Positions 10,645-23,220 of a DNA stretch of 64,000 nucleotides are shown one piece after another. The DNA is taken from contig CP136069.1 in NCBI GenBank assembly GCA_032622095.1, positions 99,972,278 through 100,036,277 of the forward strand, in the 5' to 3' direction. The stretch is from Siphonodentalium dalli (lineage: Eukaryota > Mollusca > Scaphopoda > Gadilida > Siphonodentaliidae). A program made the translations under genes and the position numbers. The first letter of the stretch is position 1; each line of letters starts with the position of its first letter. A model generated the notes under the pieces. That model saw only the letters and a list, made by a program, of their open reading frames with translations, searched no databases and was not told where the DNA came from.

Positions 10645-13600
10645 TATGTTTACCCATACCATAGTATGGTAAACATAGTGTCGTTGCCCGGATTGACCAC
10701 TCGTCGTTCGTCCGTCCGTCTGTCTGTCTGTCCTGTCCGTAGACACTTTATTAGTAATGCGATAACTGAAACATTTTCTATCCGATCGAAACCAAATTTT
10801 GTATATGGGTTTCTCAGCCGAAAATGCGAACTCATTCTAGGTAATGGTCAGGTAAAGTAAGTTCGTCTGTCTGTCCATAGACACTTTACAAGTAATGCGA
10901 TAACTCAAACATTTTCTATCCGTCACGGCTGTAATGACTAATGTGAGTGTCCGCTAAAATAAACAATAAGGACTAACTAACAAAGGAGTTGCAAAAGCTT
11001 TTAGTTTTATTGCTAAAGCTTTTATTAATTAATGGCCTCCCTTAATTAATGCCAACCCACTGGTATAATCCGATTAAAGCAATAAACTTCGACAATTTTA
11101 TTTACGGAAGCGGTCTATTCAAAAAGTGCGACCCGGTCTCATCCAAAAGTGCGACGCGTTACCGAAACGAACTTCCGAAGCGCCTGATACATAGTTACTC
11201 TGATAATGTCGTAATTGTTTTATATCTGAAAATCGGGACGGCGGTCTTTTAAGTTAATTAAAACATTTATTTGTGACACTCACGATGGTCAGTAACAACA
11301 CAGATGCGAACATCTCATCGTGTTTTCAGCGTGTCAAAACATTCGTGATTAACATTCATTACTGCAAGGGAACAAAGGCGATTGAATAACAACACAAAAC
11401 AATAGGTCATATTTTATTTTTTATTTTAAACACTTGGGTCTTTGTCTCTGCATCGTTGTTTCTTTTTGGGATGGCCGCCACAATTCATCTATATACGGAC
11501 ATGTCTACACACAAAAAAAACTAAAAAAAAAAAAAAAAAAAAAAATCCCCCTAAAATTGAAGGCGACTTCGATTTCGCCTTAGAGCGAGGATAGGGCGAA
11601 GTCAGCGACAGTAAGGCGACAATCTCGCCCGAGTCGCCTTGTGAGCTGAGGCCTGTTCCGAACCAAATTTTGTAAATGGGTTTCTCATCGGAAAATACAG
11701 ATAGAGTTCGAATTTGGGTTTGATCCGAGTTTTAGTTACAGAGTTATGGCCCTTTTACAACTTAGAATTAACGCATTTTGCCATAACTCAAACATTTTTT
11801 ATCTGATTGGAACCAAATTTGGTATGTGAGTTTCACCGCCCAAAATACAGATCGAGTTCCAATATGGGTTTGATCCAATGAATTTTAAAGGAGTTATGAC
11901 CCTTTTTCCAGAAATAAAAAATTTTTTGTTTTAGATTTAGCTCCTTGTTTTACTCATTGTGTTCATATTTTATATGCATGTATATGATGACACATGGCTC
12001 ACCTGTATAGTGTTTGGTATCGGTTGGTTGATCGGTTTAGAAAATAATTAACCCTGCTTACAAATGCTATCTGATGCATCAAAGTCAAACAATTTTCTTC
12101 TGATCTGCCTCATATTTCTTATCTAGGTCTTTCTTAGCACGTTCTTCATCTGTATGGATTTTGGTATTGTTTAGTTAACCCTTTCCACTCTTGTTTTTAA
12201 ATAGAATTCATACATATCAGGTGCGAATATGGGTTTGATCCGGTATATTTTAACAGAGTTATGGGCCCTTTATAATTCATACCTCTTTTCCATACACTAT
12301 TAAATTTGAATAGAACAAGACACAACACATGCCTGTGTTATTGGAATGAGATAATTTATTGCTTTGGACACCTGAGTACCACTGGTGGCTGCAGACTTAT
12401 AAACATCTGTCAAACTTTGATTGATGTCAGACTCTTTATTCCAGTTCTGTTCTCTGTGTTGAAACCATGCAATTCATGGCATTATTGTTTACAGAGACAC
12501 TGTTGTCATATCTTAGAAAATAATTAATACAGGCATTTTTTAGTTCCATCATATGATGTCATTGATTAACCCTCTGCACACATCATATGGTCTTAGAACT
12601 GATGTTTTTTATTTGATCATTCTCCTATTCTATGTCCATGTTGATGGTGATCCACTTTTAACTTGCATGGATTTGGGATTAAAATTAACCCATTTGATAG
12701 ACACATATTATCCGATAGACATATATTTAACTTTGAGCCAGGTTCAGTCAGTGTTTCAAGAAATGACCAATTGAATATTCATCATTAGAGGAAATGTATT
12801 TTTTTGAAATTCCCTCAATTGCATTTGGGCTGCAGGATAAATTAACAGTGCTGGGATTCTTGAGACTGACTTATTGTATGGGTTTCTAAATCCAATGACA
12901 TGCTTTTTGTTGACTTCTCTGTGTTTATCAGTTCATTAGTTTGGTTGGGTAAGATTAATCCCTTACTATCCGATTTGATAACTCAAATATTTCCATTGAT
13001 TATGTTTATAGTTCTGGCACAGTTTATGATAACACACCTCTAACCTGCATAGTGAGGGTCATTTGGTTTATTTGCTTAAATATATGAACATCCTTCACCA
13101 ATCCTGTTGACACAATGTGATAGCTAAATATTTTTTGGATGATCACTCTATAAATAATCACATCTGTGATAATCATGACATATTCTTCACCTGTATATAT
13201 TTTTGTATTGATCGAATGGTTTTAAAAATATTAACCTTAACATTAATTATATTTAAACTGTTCACAAACAGAAGAATGATCAACTTAGAAGAAAATTAAC
13301 ATTTATATGCAATCATTAGCAATCATATTTTATATCCAGGTCTATACATCCCTCACTTGTATAGTTGATCAGGTGTTGATTTTTTTGTGGTGAAATATTA
13401 ATAAGTTGCTATGAATTTTTAATATGCAGCGGACACAAAATATAATAAACAAAAAAATAGAAATGATAATAAAAGAAAAACACACAATATGTTATGTCTC
13501 ATATTCCAATGTAATAAATAGATAAATTGAGCTGCTATGATGTTCATCTACTTAATTTCTTAACTATTTTATATTTAACAGCTATGGTGCTTCTCTCCCA

Positions 13601-13849
13601 CTATGGATTGAGCTTAATTAGCTTTATCACTCTCTGAGACATATCTGTGTTGGAGTCACTAATAGGTTGAAATCAAAGCCAATTCTGTGTTAACATTGTG
13701 TTAATGTGAGCAAGGTGCCCACCCAATAAGTGTGAACTGTTTAAAGTTTTGCACTCATGAAAAGGATGGGGTAAGGATTTATGAAAATAGCTCATCGCTG
13801 TCGCCAAGGTATGGGTTAAACATCTACCGATCGTGATCGGCCTCCTGTT
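10645..13849 (+). mobile_element. F2 element copy 2, both ends present
   Basis: The 5' end is TATGTTTACCCATACC plus its hairpin arm. The 3' end is GGTATGGGTTAAACAT (13808-13823), complementary to the 5' tip with one extra T, then the hairpin CCGATCGTGATCGG and CCTCCTGTT. It contains TCCG/TCTG tracts, 135-bp class units and a long AT-rich tail with local similarity to 43730-44480. A 731-bp sequence is inserted at 10924-11654. Confidence 0.75.
10924..11654. mobile_element. 731-bp insertion of unknown class in F2
   Basis: The F2 unit reads CATTTTCTATCCGT, is broken, then resumes GTTCCGAACCAAATTTTG. The uninterrupted unit is at 5694-5725. Only GT is shared at both edges. I see no terminal inverted repeat. 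Inside are a long A-tract (about 11520-11545) and two hairpins built on AAGGCGA/TCGCCTT (about 11560-11640). Confidence 0.5.
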
Positions 13850-14340
13850 AGTTTACTGTGTCATCTGTCAACACGTGGCTTATTAGTGATTCCTACTCTA
13901 TGACATCAAATGCATGCAAATAATCGTTTGATATTACCGCCCGGCACCCGCCTTGGTAAGATAATAACCATGTGACAAGATACTGTCGCACGTGGCGCGG
14001 AATTAATTTCACACCCACATGAATATATCACTAATGATACATCAGTCTGATTCAGTCATAGGAAGATTCCATTCTCACGCTAATGCCAGGGGTGTCAGTT
14101 ATTCGCTTTCAACATGTGCTACTCGGCACTCGCAAGTAATTTTTAATTGTATACAGTTTATGTTTTAACTTAAATTATAAAGCGTATGGAACTACAGTAC
14201 CTTTTGAAATTTTTATTTGGGTCATGAGTGTACCAGCAGTCCCCTGTCGATGTTGTCATTATGGTATATCACGTATGTGATGGAGGGCTGACCCGTACGT
14301 AAAATAGTTGCTATTTTTTTCTGAAATTTCCGTCATTTAT
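13850..14340. other. Intron, no recognised feature
   Basis: AT-rich sequence with no coding signal or repeat family that I could match. Confidence 0.4.
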
Positions 14341-14349
14341 TTAATATTA

Positions 14350-15011
14350 AAGTCGGAATCGGACATAACTATACGTCTCTATAGTAATTCTTAAAATGTC
14401 TTCTCAAGAGAGTTTGGACTATTTAGCTTTAATACATATAGTATGGAGGAATCGGGAGGATCCTTTAGTGACTGAGATACAGATTTGTTAAAATGAGGTC
14501 AACCTGTCAAGAAATGGCAGTCTATGGGGACTTAACACTTTTGTGTCCAATAAAATCATCGAAGTACCAAATTCATTAAAACATCTACCTTGGAACCACC
14601 TGACTGATTGGTCTGACATACATGTATTGTGTTTTGGGTCCATGGATAATTGGGCTTCAAACATGTTTAAATGGTTTTAGAAAAAGGCGCTTGTGAGATT
14701 GGAAATTTCCAACAATTGAGAAAGTTTGAGGTGTCGGTTGTGAAATCCAACCTAAGACTTGGGAGTCTGGAGCCCGGTCGGGAGGGGACTTGTTGAGCTG
14801 GAGGAGGGGGGTGATCAGTAGTGTACAGTTGGCAATTTCAAGGTGGATTTTCACCAAGCTACATACTTGAAGTCTCTCTAGCCACATATCCTGTTTAAAT
14901 CTACTTCTTTTAAAGTGATTATGAAAAGTGCTGACTGTTTTGGTCTCCCGAGTCCCAGTCTTATCAGTCTTTGCTGTCTGGTGAGCGACCCCACAGTCAT
15001 TGACTCTTGTT
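14350..15011 (+). mobile_element. F4 element, 3' fragment
   Basis: The 5' hairpin and arrays are missing. The sequence matches the F4 3' part at 8850-9431 and 50180-50812 (GGAGTCTGGAGCCCGGTC, GGTGAGCGACCCCACAGTC) and ends with hairpin plus CTTGTT at 15011. Confidence 0.65.
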
Positions 15012-15327
15012 ATTGCAATGCCTGATGTTATGACAAAAATACTTTTTTTGAAAAAACAAAACTTTTTTATTTTTTATACGCCCTTTTTGAAAAAAGGTCG
15101 TATTATGTTATCAGTCTGTCCGTCCGTCTGTCTGTCTGTCCGTCCGTCCGTCCGTCCGTCCGTCTGTCTGTCTGTCCGTCCGTCCGTTAACATTTTTGGT
15201 TTCCGATCGATAACTCCAGTTTGGATTATTTGATCTGAACCAAAGTTGGTATGTGTATTTCCCAGCTAAAGATACAGGCCAAGTTCGAATATAGGTTCCG
15301 TCCAAATATTTTTACATGAGTTACGGC

Positions 15328-16487
15328 TAGTGATGAGCCGATAATCGGGAACGACAATCGGAATCGGCCGATTGTGGCCCATCGGATGACAATCGGTACT
15401 CGGGGTTTGAACATCGGGATTTCCGATTGTCTAAATAATAAATAGGTGCTTGTTTTTCTTCAATGAACTGGTTTAAATATGACGATGTTTTGTTGCATAA
15501 ATGACCTGCAAACATGGGGAAAGTGATCCCAAACACAAACTTGATATAAAGACATGTCCTCTTCAATACCCCGGCCGTACCTGGGTCTATGTTTGAACAA
15601 TATATAGTGGGGATCACCGGGAAGCACGTGACACTTTGTGTTAGAGTGACGCTGCAAGCATGACGCCATGATTGCGCATAATCATTAATTATTGGCATAC
15701 CGGAACAGTCGTTTCAGTCGATTGATTTCATTAGCATTATGATGTACACATCATGGGACTCATGTACGCCCATAGGTAACTTTATTGTTCGTCAACATGT
15801 AGACATATTGATTTATGTCAGACTATCAAAAATAAAGATGTATGCATACGGAGTACAACAGAGCTATCTATATAGTGCATACAGCGTAACAGGTATAAAC
15901 TATACTATAGAAACCGAAAGTGCATGTCACGTGGCTTTAAATAGTCAAAGACCATGTCATTCCATGATCCAGTCAGCCTCGTGTGACGTCGCGTATAGGT
16001 CACCACCAATGATTATTATGATGACCATGCTGAAATCGAATCGTGTCTGTGAAATTGACATGAACACGGTGTTACTTGCAACTAGTTCAGTCGGCTCATT
16101 TCCTTTGATGTGATGTCTTTGAATTGGGATCAAAGAAAAATGCCGTTTGATGAATTGTTATCAAAAACGAACCGTGGACATGTCGTCATGTCATCAAACT
16201 TTCAAACAATTTGTTATGGAATAGCCTAAAATAGATGGGTAAGTTGCCTGTATTCGATCACAAGTCCGCCCATGCCCACCTATATATACTTACCCAAACA
16301 TATACTTATGTATACTGTGTACTGGCATATTATTTCGTTTGTTGCTTGCTTCTATAATTCTAAGTATTATATAACACATATAACATATATTCTGCTATAA
16401 TTATTGAAATAATCTGAATCGGCCGATTGTGATCTCAAATAATCAGCAATCGGCGCAAGGCTCTATTTGACAATCGGCTCATCACTA
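15328..16487. mobile_element. hAT-like element, copy 1
   Basis: Perfect 15-bp TIRs TAGTGATGAGCCGAT / ATCGGCTCATCACTA. The flanks are GTTACGGC (15320-15327) and GATACGGC (16488-16495), an 8-bp duplication with one mismatch, inside the F3 unit GAGTTACGGCCC. TIR start and 8-bp duplication fit hAT. On the minus strand at about 15445-15540 two frames show VWDHFPHV and CNKTSSYLNQFIEEKQAP, which resemble halves of a BED zinc finger split by a frameshift. No complete transposase is present. Confidence 0.75.
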
Positions 16488-17168
16488 GATACGGCCCTTT
16501 TTCGACTTAGAATTTGACTGTCATTTAACATTTTTGGTTTCCGACCGATAACTCCAGTTTGGATTATTTGATCTGAACCAAAGTTGGTATGTGTATTTCC
16601 CAGCTAAAGATACAGGCCAAGTTCCAATATGGGTTCCGTCCAATTATTTTTACATGAGTTACGGCCCTTTTTCGACTTAGAATTTGACTGTTGTTAACAT
16701 TTTTGGTTTCCAACCGATAACTCCAGTTTGGATTATTTGATCTGAACCAAAGTTGGTATGTGTATTTCCCAGCTAAAGATACAGGCCAAGTTCGAATATG
16801 GGTTCCGTCCAATTATTTTTACATGAGTTACGGCCCTTTTTCGAATTTGATCGTCGGTTAACATTTTTGGTTTCCGACCGATAACTCCAGTTTGGATTAT
16901 TTGATCTGAACCAAAGTTGGTATGTGTATTTCCCAGCTAAAGATACAGGCCAAGTTCGAATATTGTTTCCGTCCAGTTATTTTTACATGAGTTACGTTTT
17001 TTTTTCAACTTCGAATTTGACCAATTTCATAACATTTTGGTTTCCGACCGATAACTCCAGTTTTGATTATTTGAGCTGAACCAAAGCTGGTATGTGTATT
17101 TCCCAGCTAAAGATACAGGCCAAGTTCGAATATAGGTTCCGTCCAAATATTTTTACATGAGTTACGGC

Positions 17169-18329
17169 TAGTGATGAGCCGATAATCGGGAACGACAATC
17201 GGAATCGGCCGATTGTGGCCCATCGGATGACAATCGGTACTCGGGGTTTGAACATCGGGATTTCCGATTGTCTAAATAATAAATAGGTGCTTGTTTTTCT
17301 TCAATGAACTGGTTTAAATATGACGATGTTTTGTTGCATAAATGACCTGTAAACATGGGGAAAGTGATCCCAAACACAAACTTGATATAAAGACATGTCC
17401 TCTTCAATACCCCGGCCGTACCTGGGTCTATGTTTGAACAATATATAGTGGGGATCACCGGGAAGCACGTGACACTTTGTGTTAGAGTGACGCTGCAAGC
17501 ATGACGCCATGATTGCGCATAATAATTAATTATTGGCATACCGGAACAGTCGTTTCAGTCGATTGATTTCATTAGCATTATGATGTACACATCATGGGAC
17601 TCATGTACGCCCATAGGTAACTTTATTGCGTCAACATGTAGACATATTGATTTATGTCAGACTATCAAAAATAAAGATGTATGCATACGGAGTACAACAG
17701 AGCTATCTATATAGTGCATACAGCGTAACAGGTATAAACTATACTATAGAAACCGAAAGTGCATGTCACGTGGCTTTAAATAGTCAAAGACCATGTCATT
17801 CCATGATCCAGTCAGCCTCGTGTGACGTCGCGTATAGGTCACCACCAATGATTATTATGATGACCATGCTGAAATCGAATCGTGTCTGTGAAATTGACAT
17901 GAACACGGTGTTACTTGCAACTAGTTCAGTCGGCTCATTTCCTTTGATGTGATGTCTTTGAATTGGGATCAAAGAAAAATGCCGTTTGATGAATTGTTAT
18001 CAAAAACGAACCGTGGACATGTCGTCATGTCATCAAACTTTCAAACAATTTGTTATGGAATAGCCTAAAATAGATGGGTAAGTTGCCTGTATTCGATCAC
18101 AAGTCCGCCCATGCCCACCTATATATACTTACCCAAACATATACTTATGTATACTGTGTACTGGCATATTATTTCGTTTGTTGCTTGCTTCTATAATTCT
18201 AAGTATTATATAACATATATTCTGCTATAATTATTGAAATAATCGGAATCGGCACCTGAATCGGCCGATTGTGATCTCAAATAATCAGCAATCGGCGCAA
18301 GGCTCTATTTGACAATCGGCTCATCACTA
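17169..18329. mobile_element. hAT-like element, copy 2 (duplicated with flanks)
   Basis: Nearly identical to copy 1 and offset by 1,841 bp, with the same flanking F3 unit on both sides. It therefore arose by tandem duplication of the block, not by a second transposition. Differences are few (for example ACATATAACATATATT versus ACATATATT, and an added CGGAATCGGCACCTGAAT near the right end). Confidence 0.8.
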
Positions 18330-19174
18330 GATACGGCCCTTTTTCGACTTAGAATTTGACTGTCATTTAACATTTTTGGTTTCCGACCGATAACTCCAGT
18401 TTGGATTATTTGATCTGAACCAAAGTTGGTATGTGTATTTCCCAGCTAAAGATACAGGCCAAGTTCGAATATGGGTTCCGTCCAATTATTTTTACATGAG
18501 TTACGGCCCTTTTTCGACTTAGAATTTGACTGTTGTTAACATTTTTGGTTTCCAACCGATAACTCCAGTTTGGATTATTTGATCTGAACCAAAGTTGGTA
18601 TGTGTATTTCCCAGCTAAAGATACAGACCAAGTTCGAATATGGGTTCCGTCCAATTATTTTTACATGAGTTACGGCCCTTTTTCGAATTTGATCGTCGGT
18701 TAACATTTTTGGTTTCCGACCGATAACTCCAGTTTGGATTATTTGATCTGAACCAAAGTTGGTATGTGTATTTCCCAGCTAAAGATACAGGCCAAGTTCG
18801 AATATTGTTTCCGTCCAGTTATTTTTACATGAGTTACGTTTTTTTTTCAACTTCGAATTTGACCAATTTCATAACATTTTGGTTTCCGACCGATAACTCC
18901 AGTTTTGATTATTTGAGCTGAACCAAAGCTGGTATGTGTATTTCCCAGCTAAAACTACAGACCAAGTTTGAATATAGGTTCTGTCTAATTATTTTTACAT
19001 GAGTTATGGCCATTTTTTCGACTTCGAATTTGACCACATTTTGGCATTGAAATTAGGGGTATATATTATCAGATTTTCTTCAAATGTAAGCTCAAAGTAT
19101 TATCTTATTTTATGATAGTACAATTCGAAATGGTTAAAGGGCGTATTTTGCCACGCCCTAGCGATGCTCTTGTT

Positions 19175-21333
19175 TTCCAATAACTTTGACGTCACTAGAA
19201 AGTTCTGTTGGCTGGGGTGGCAACATTCTCTCCTGTCAGTATTGGCTGGAGGTAATGATGTTAGTCATATTACTGTTGGATAAAGGGTATTAATGGGAAA
19301 TAAACTACAAATAGTGGTGCCAAAATCAAGGTCAATCCACCTTGAAACCCATATAAATATATATACAAAAACTCATTGTCCAATGGCTTAATTTTCACCA
19401 AAATGTGCCAAATTTTGAAGACTTAATTAACCGCAGACCAAGTAATACTTGTCCTTTTGTCAAAGTTTCTGTACCAGTACCAGGGTCAATATTGAAAAAA
19501 GGTGCAAAATGGTGTTACTTGGGTTGACATGAACACATGTCAGTTAGCACACTAATAACCTGGAATAATTGTATTTATTTGTGATGGTGGTATCATCGGG
19601 GGTTACTTAAAATTGTTATAAGTGAACTTATTGAGATTCCAAATTTATTCCAAGCTCAGTATTAGAGCCACATACCAGTTTTATTGATGTTACTGGTCAT
19701 ACCAACCTAATTTCATGAGAAATTCTCAAGATAATTATATAGCAAATGATAGGTATCTATTATTTTTATTTATCACAAAACTCTGCTCTTTTTGAAATAA
19801 ATCACAAAAACATGACAAGACATCATATTTAAGATTTTTACTTGTTTTGCACCGTTACTGATTTCTGTGTCATTGGCGTTACCATGTTGATAATCCTCCT
19901 TAATAAGATGATAAGAATCAGTCTAGGATAAGAAAACACCACTGGTTGGTAGAATATTTCAAGGTAATTGCTTGGAAAGATAAAGTGGTGGCATCAACTG
20001 TTTATGTTTTTCAAAATTTATTACAGAGTTTCAAAATGTCCTTGAGTATGTTAATTGCTTGTCATTGGTGTTACCGCAATATGGTAAACATTCTGTTATA
20101 GAACAAAACAGATTTATATGCATTTTATACATTAAATGATTCTTAGAAAAGAAATTGAGAAATGGCAAACAAAATTCCTTGACTTTTATCTGAAAATTTC
20201 ATTTTACCTAAAAAATGTCATTGGTGTTACCGTCATTGGTGTTACCACAAAAAGTAACACCAATGACATTACAAATATAAATCATCATAATTTGTTCTTA
20301 AGTTGCCAATGAAATAGTCTCGAAGATATTTTCATGGTTTTGGACCTCTATATACAAAACAAATCAGTTTTGTTAAAAATTGAAGAAGTGTTAAAGTTAA
20401 AATTATAAAGTGACAAGACAATTAATGTGTTAATGTCCACCGGGGCGTGGCTTAATCTCTGTTAGGGAGGGGTGTTCACCTTGGAATTTCCCCCACCCCA
20501 TTGAACCAAACCAAACTCACAAGTTTGTGTAGTTTCATTTGCATTTGCACCTCCTCCCCCACTTGGGTTCTTTGATTTTCCCCCAACTGTTAACTGTTCC
20601 CTCACAAGCCTGGACAGTAGCATATTCTAAATGGATCCGTAGTCTTGTGGACATTAGTCAGGGGAGGAACATAATCCACTGGGCTAGTATTCATGAGACA
20701 ATTTTGAGATCTGATCTAGGAAATTGCAAAATCCTAAAATAAAGTGGTCTAACGGCAGGTGAATTCACGTACACCCCAATTTGTTTTTCTTAAATTAATT
20801 AGAAGTTGTTCACTGGCCGCATGGTAGGGAACAGGAGACACTCCAGGCCATGGGTTGGCCAGTGGGAGAAAATATTGAAATCTGAACATGATGGAAATTG
20901 CAAAATCCTAGCATATATAGACTGTCATCAATCTTTCCATTGTTTGAAATTTCCAACCTGACACCGCCCCTGAGGTTGGAAAATTTCCAACCGAATGAAC
21001 CGATGGCTATGTCAGTCCAAAATTTTGAGAAAAAAACTAGAAAGATAGGCAAAGTTTGGTCTAAATACAGCTAATTCCCCACTAATAAATTGTTGGAAAA
21101 TCAAACTCGGGAGTACAATTTAAACCTATTGTTGGTGTGAAATTTCCAACTACAGGGGTAATGTGTCAGAAATGAATTTTCCAACTGTATAAATCTGATT
21201 ATATTGCATTCATACTGCTTGATGCAACACATGTATAGCTAATAGCCAATTTTTAGTGTTCACACACCTGTGGTACTATTATTTCCCTTTTAAATGTTAT
21301 GTATCTTGTTATCTGTTTGAAATATTGCTATAT
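19175..21333. other. Mostly unique intron sequence
   Basis: No recognised element family and no coding exon. It holds the inverted repeat at 20215-20269 and scattered copies of CATTGGTGTTACC (about 19872, 20063, 20219, 20234). Confidence 0.45.
20215..20269. repeat. Inverted repeat with duplicated left arm
   Basis: ATGTCATTGGTGTTAC (20215-20230) and GTAACACCAATGACAT (20254-20269) are perfect 16-nt complements. A second copy of the left arm, GTCATTGGTGTTACC, lies between them at 20232-20246, so two alternative hairpins are possible. Function unknown. Confidence 0.7.
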
Positions 21334-21470
21334 TGGGCAATTCCATGTTGGAGAGAAAAAATTGCAATTTTTTTTTAAAGAATTGGTCTTTTTTTCTGAC
21401 ATTGTCCCTTTTGAAGACATTATATAAAAGGATAGAAAAATGGGAATTTTGTTATCTCCAAAACCATTCT
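21334..21470 (+). repeat. Dispersed repeat, partner of 4680-4810
   Basis: Shares GGCAATTCCATGTTGGAGAG, TTTTTTTCTGACATTGTCCC and TTTTGAAGACAT in the same order with 4680-4810. Confidence 0.5.
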
Positions 21471-21512
21471 GAATGGGACGTCCGTTACCTTGGAATCGCC
21501 CTAATGTGTTTT

Positions 21513-22600
21513 TATGTTTACCCATACCATGGTATGGTAAACATAGTGTCGTTGCCCGGATTGACCACTCGTCGTTGGTCCGTCTGTCCGTCTGTCTGTC
21601 TGTCCGTCTGTCTGTCCGTAGACACTTTACGAGTAATGCGATAACTCAAACATTTTCTATCCGATCGAAACCAAATTTTGTATATGGGTTTCTCAGCCTA
21701 AAATATCGAGTTAAAATTTGGGTTTCATCCGAGATTTTGTTAGTGAGTTATGGCCCTTTTTCAACTTAGAATTCACGCATTCTGCCATAACATTTTTTAT
21801 CTGATTGGAACCAAATTTGGTATGTGAGTTACACAGCCCAAAATACAGATCCAGTTCGAATATGGGTTTGATCCGATTAATTTTAAATGAGTTATGCCCC
21901 TTTTTCGAAAACAAATTTGAAGAAAAGAAATCGATTTAAAAAAAAAATTACTTTTAACTTTTATAATAATAATAATAAAAATGTCATTGACATTGTCATT
22001 TGTTTTCACTTAGATATTGATGATTATGATAAAAGTTGATAAAAAGATTTCCAATGTGTCCCTTTAATTTTTTAAAATAATTAAAAAGTTTTTAAGTTAA
22101 AAAAAATTGAAAAACTAACACCATTATAACTCTGCCAAGGGTACCCCGAATCACCACACCAAATTTGATTAAATCGGTCCAAAATCTTGTGATATGTACT
22201 GCTAAATCTGTTTGGAGCAACATTAAATCCAATTCACCAATTGCCTTTGGACTACTTAGCTATTGATAAGGCTATATTATTTTCTGATGTCTCTTATGCC
22301 AATGTGCAAATAATCTGATAAAGAAGGCTATGGTATCTAATTTAAAATAAAGATTCAACAATAAACATCACATGATATTAACAGTAGACATCTCTGCTGC
22401 AGAGTTATATCTTCAGATGGTCTGATATCATTATAATTGTTATTGGTTTAATAGAGAGGTCAGTGTTCAACATAAACAATTCCTGTGATATTTTGACAGC
22501 TCTGCTATATAATTGATATTAATGGGTCAGTGGTGAGGTTGCTTATCTGTATACTAGGACACATTATTATTGTAAGCTTAAATTGGACTCTCTTAACCTC
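21513..22600 (+). mobile_element. F2 element copy 3, truncated at exon B
   Basis: 5' hairpin (TATGTTTACCCATACC), TCCG/TCTG tract, two to three units, then a tail nearly identical to 53340-53970 (TCACCACACCAAATTTGATT, GATAAGGCTATATTATTTTC, GTCAGTGTTCAACATAAAC). Similarity stops within TTAACCT, directly before the exon B acceptor CTTTCAG. The other copy runs on for about 270 bp to CTCTCGTT. Confidence 0.75.
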
Positions 22601-22606
22601 TTTCAG

Positions 22607-22783
22607 ATACAGAGGTCCACCCCCACCACTCCCACAGCAGCAGCGTCCTACTGAGACCGGCTCAACGGATGATAGTGTGAAGAGACCAGCTATTATATCT
22701 GAAAAAGAATTGAAGGACTTTGATACTTTGTTGGAGGAACATGACGAGGGATGGGCTGGTGCTCAAGGAGAAATTGATTATAG
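22607..22783 (+). CDS. Prrc2: PRRC2 exon B (conserved DEGWAGAQ block)
   Basis: The acceptor is ctctttcag and the donor is tatAG|gtaatt. One base completes the exon A codon (R), then the frame reads YRGPPPPLPQQQRPTETG, an acidic/basic spacer, KRPAIISEKELKDFD, and HDEGWAGAQGEIDY. Human PRRC2C has RPSILSASELKELD followed by ADEGWAGAQMEVDY at the same place, which is the main evidence for the family. In-frame read-through past the donor meets TAA at once, supporting the splice site. Its 3' splice site sits within about 10 nt of the truncated end of a repeat (21513-22600), so the sequence upstream of the acceptor is repeat-derived or repeat-donating. This is the strongest single coding call in the window. 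Confidence 0.95.
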
Positions 22784-22814
22784 GTAATTTCCCCATAACC
22801 AGGTTTCCTCCCCC

Positions 22815-23220
22815 ATGACTAAATCCTTTGGCACGGGCTACAAGTCGTAACTTTTGTCAGATCATTATGAAATTTCTCATGGCTGTTGACATTGACATGT
22901 AGATGGGAACAAGTCATTTTGGGGTCATTCGGCAAAACAGCCATCTTGGATTTCAAAATTCAACTAAACTAAATCCTTTGGCAAGTCGTACCTTTGGTTT
23001 GTCATGGATGTTAACATTGACATGTAGATCAGAACAAGTCATGTTGGGGTCTTTTGGCCATAAAACATGGCTGCTGGCAGCCATCTTGGCATGACTATCG
23101 TTTGGCACACCTTACAAACCCCATCCCTCTTCAGTTCACCACCAAACTTCCTAATGGATCTTCAAGGTGACCTCTAGATGGAGCCATAAAATTTTTCTGA
23201 ATTTCATCGATAAACATCTT
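22815..23220 (+). repeat. F1-type units and diverged unit
   Basis: About two F1 units (CTAAATCCTTTGGCACGGGC, GACATGTAGATGGGAACAAG, CAGCCATCTTGG) without F1 ends, then a unit like that at 4073 (AAGGTGACCTCTAGATGGAG). Bases 23221-23595 hold nothing recognised. Confidence 0.55.

Larger units (their letters stand above)
15076..19174 (+). mobile_element. F3 element copy 2, full length and expanded
   Basis: The 5' end is ATACGCCCTTTTTGAAAAAA with arm GGTCGTAT, followed by about 60 bp of TCCG/TCTG repeats. The body is an array of roughly 165-bp units (GATAACTCCAGTTTGGATTA, GAACCAAAGTTGGTATGTG, AAGTTCGAATATGGGTTCCG, GAGTTACGGCCC). The 3' end is AGGGCGTAT, a hairpin and GCTCTTGTT at 19166-19174. Two copies of one hAT element sit inside a 1,841-bp tandem duplication. 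Confidence 0.8.

Noticed and set aside
15327-17539. A pair of near-identical 123-codon minus-strand frames
   Set aside because: They are duplicated with the hAT element and run through its TIR; at most they contain transposase debris, not two genes.
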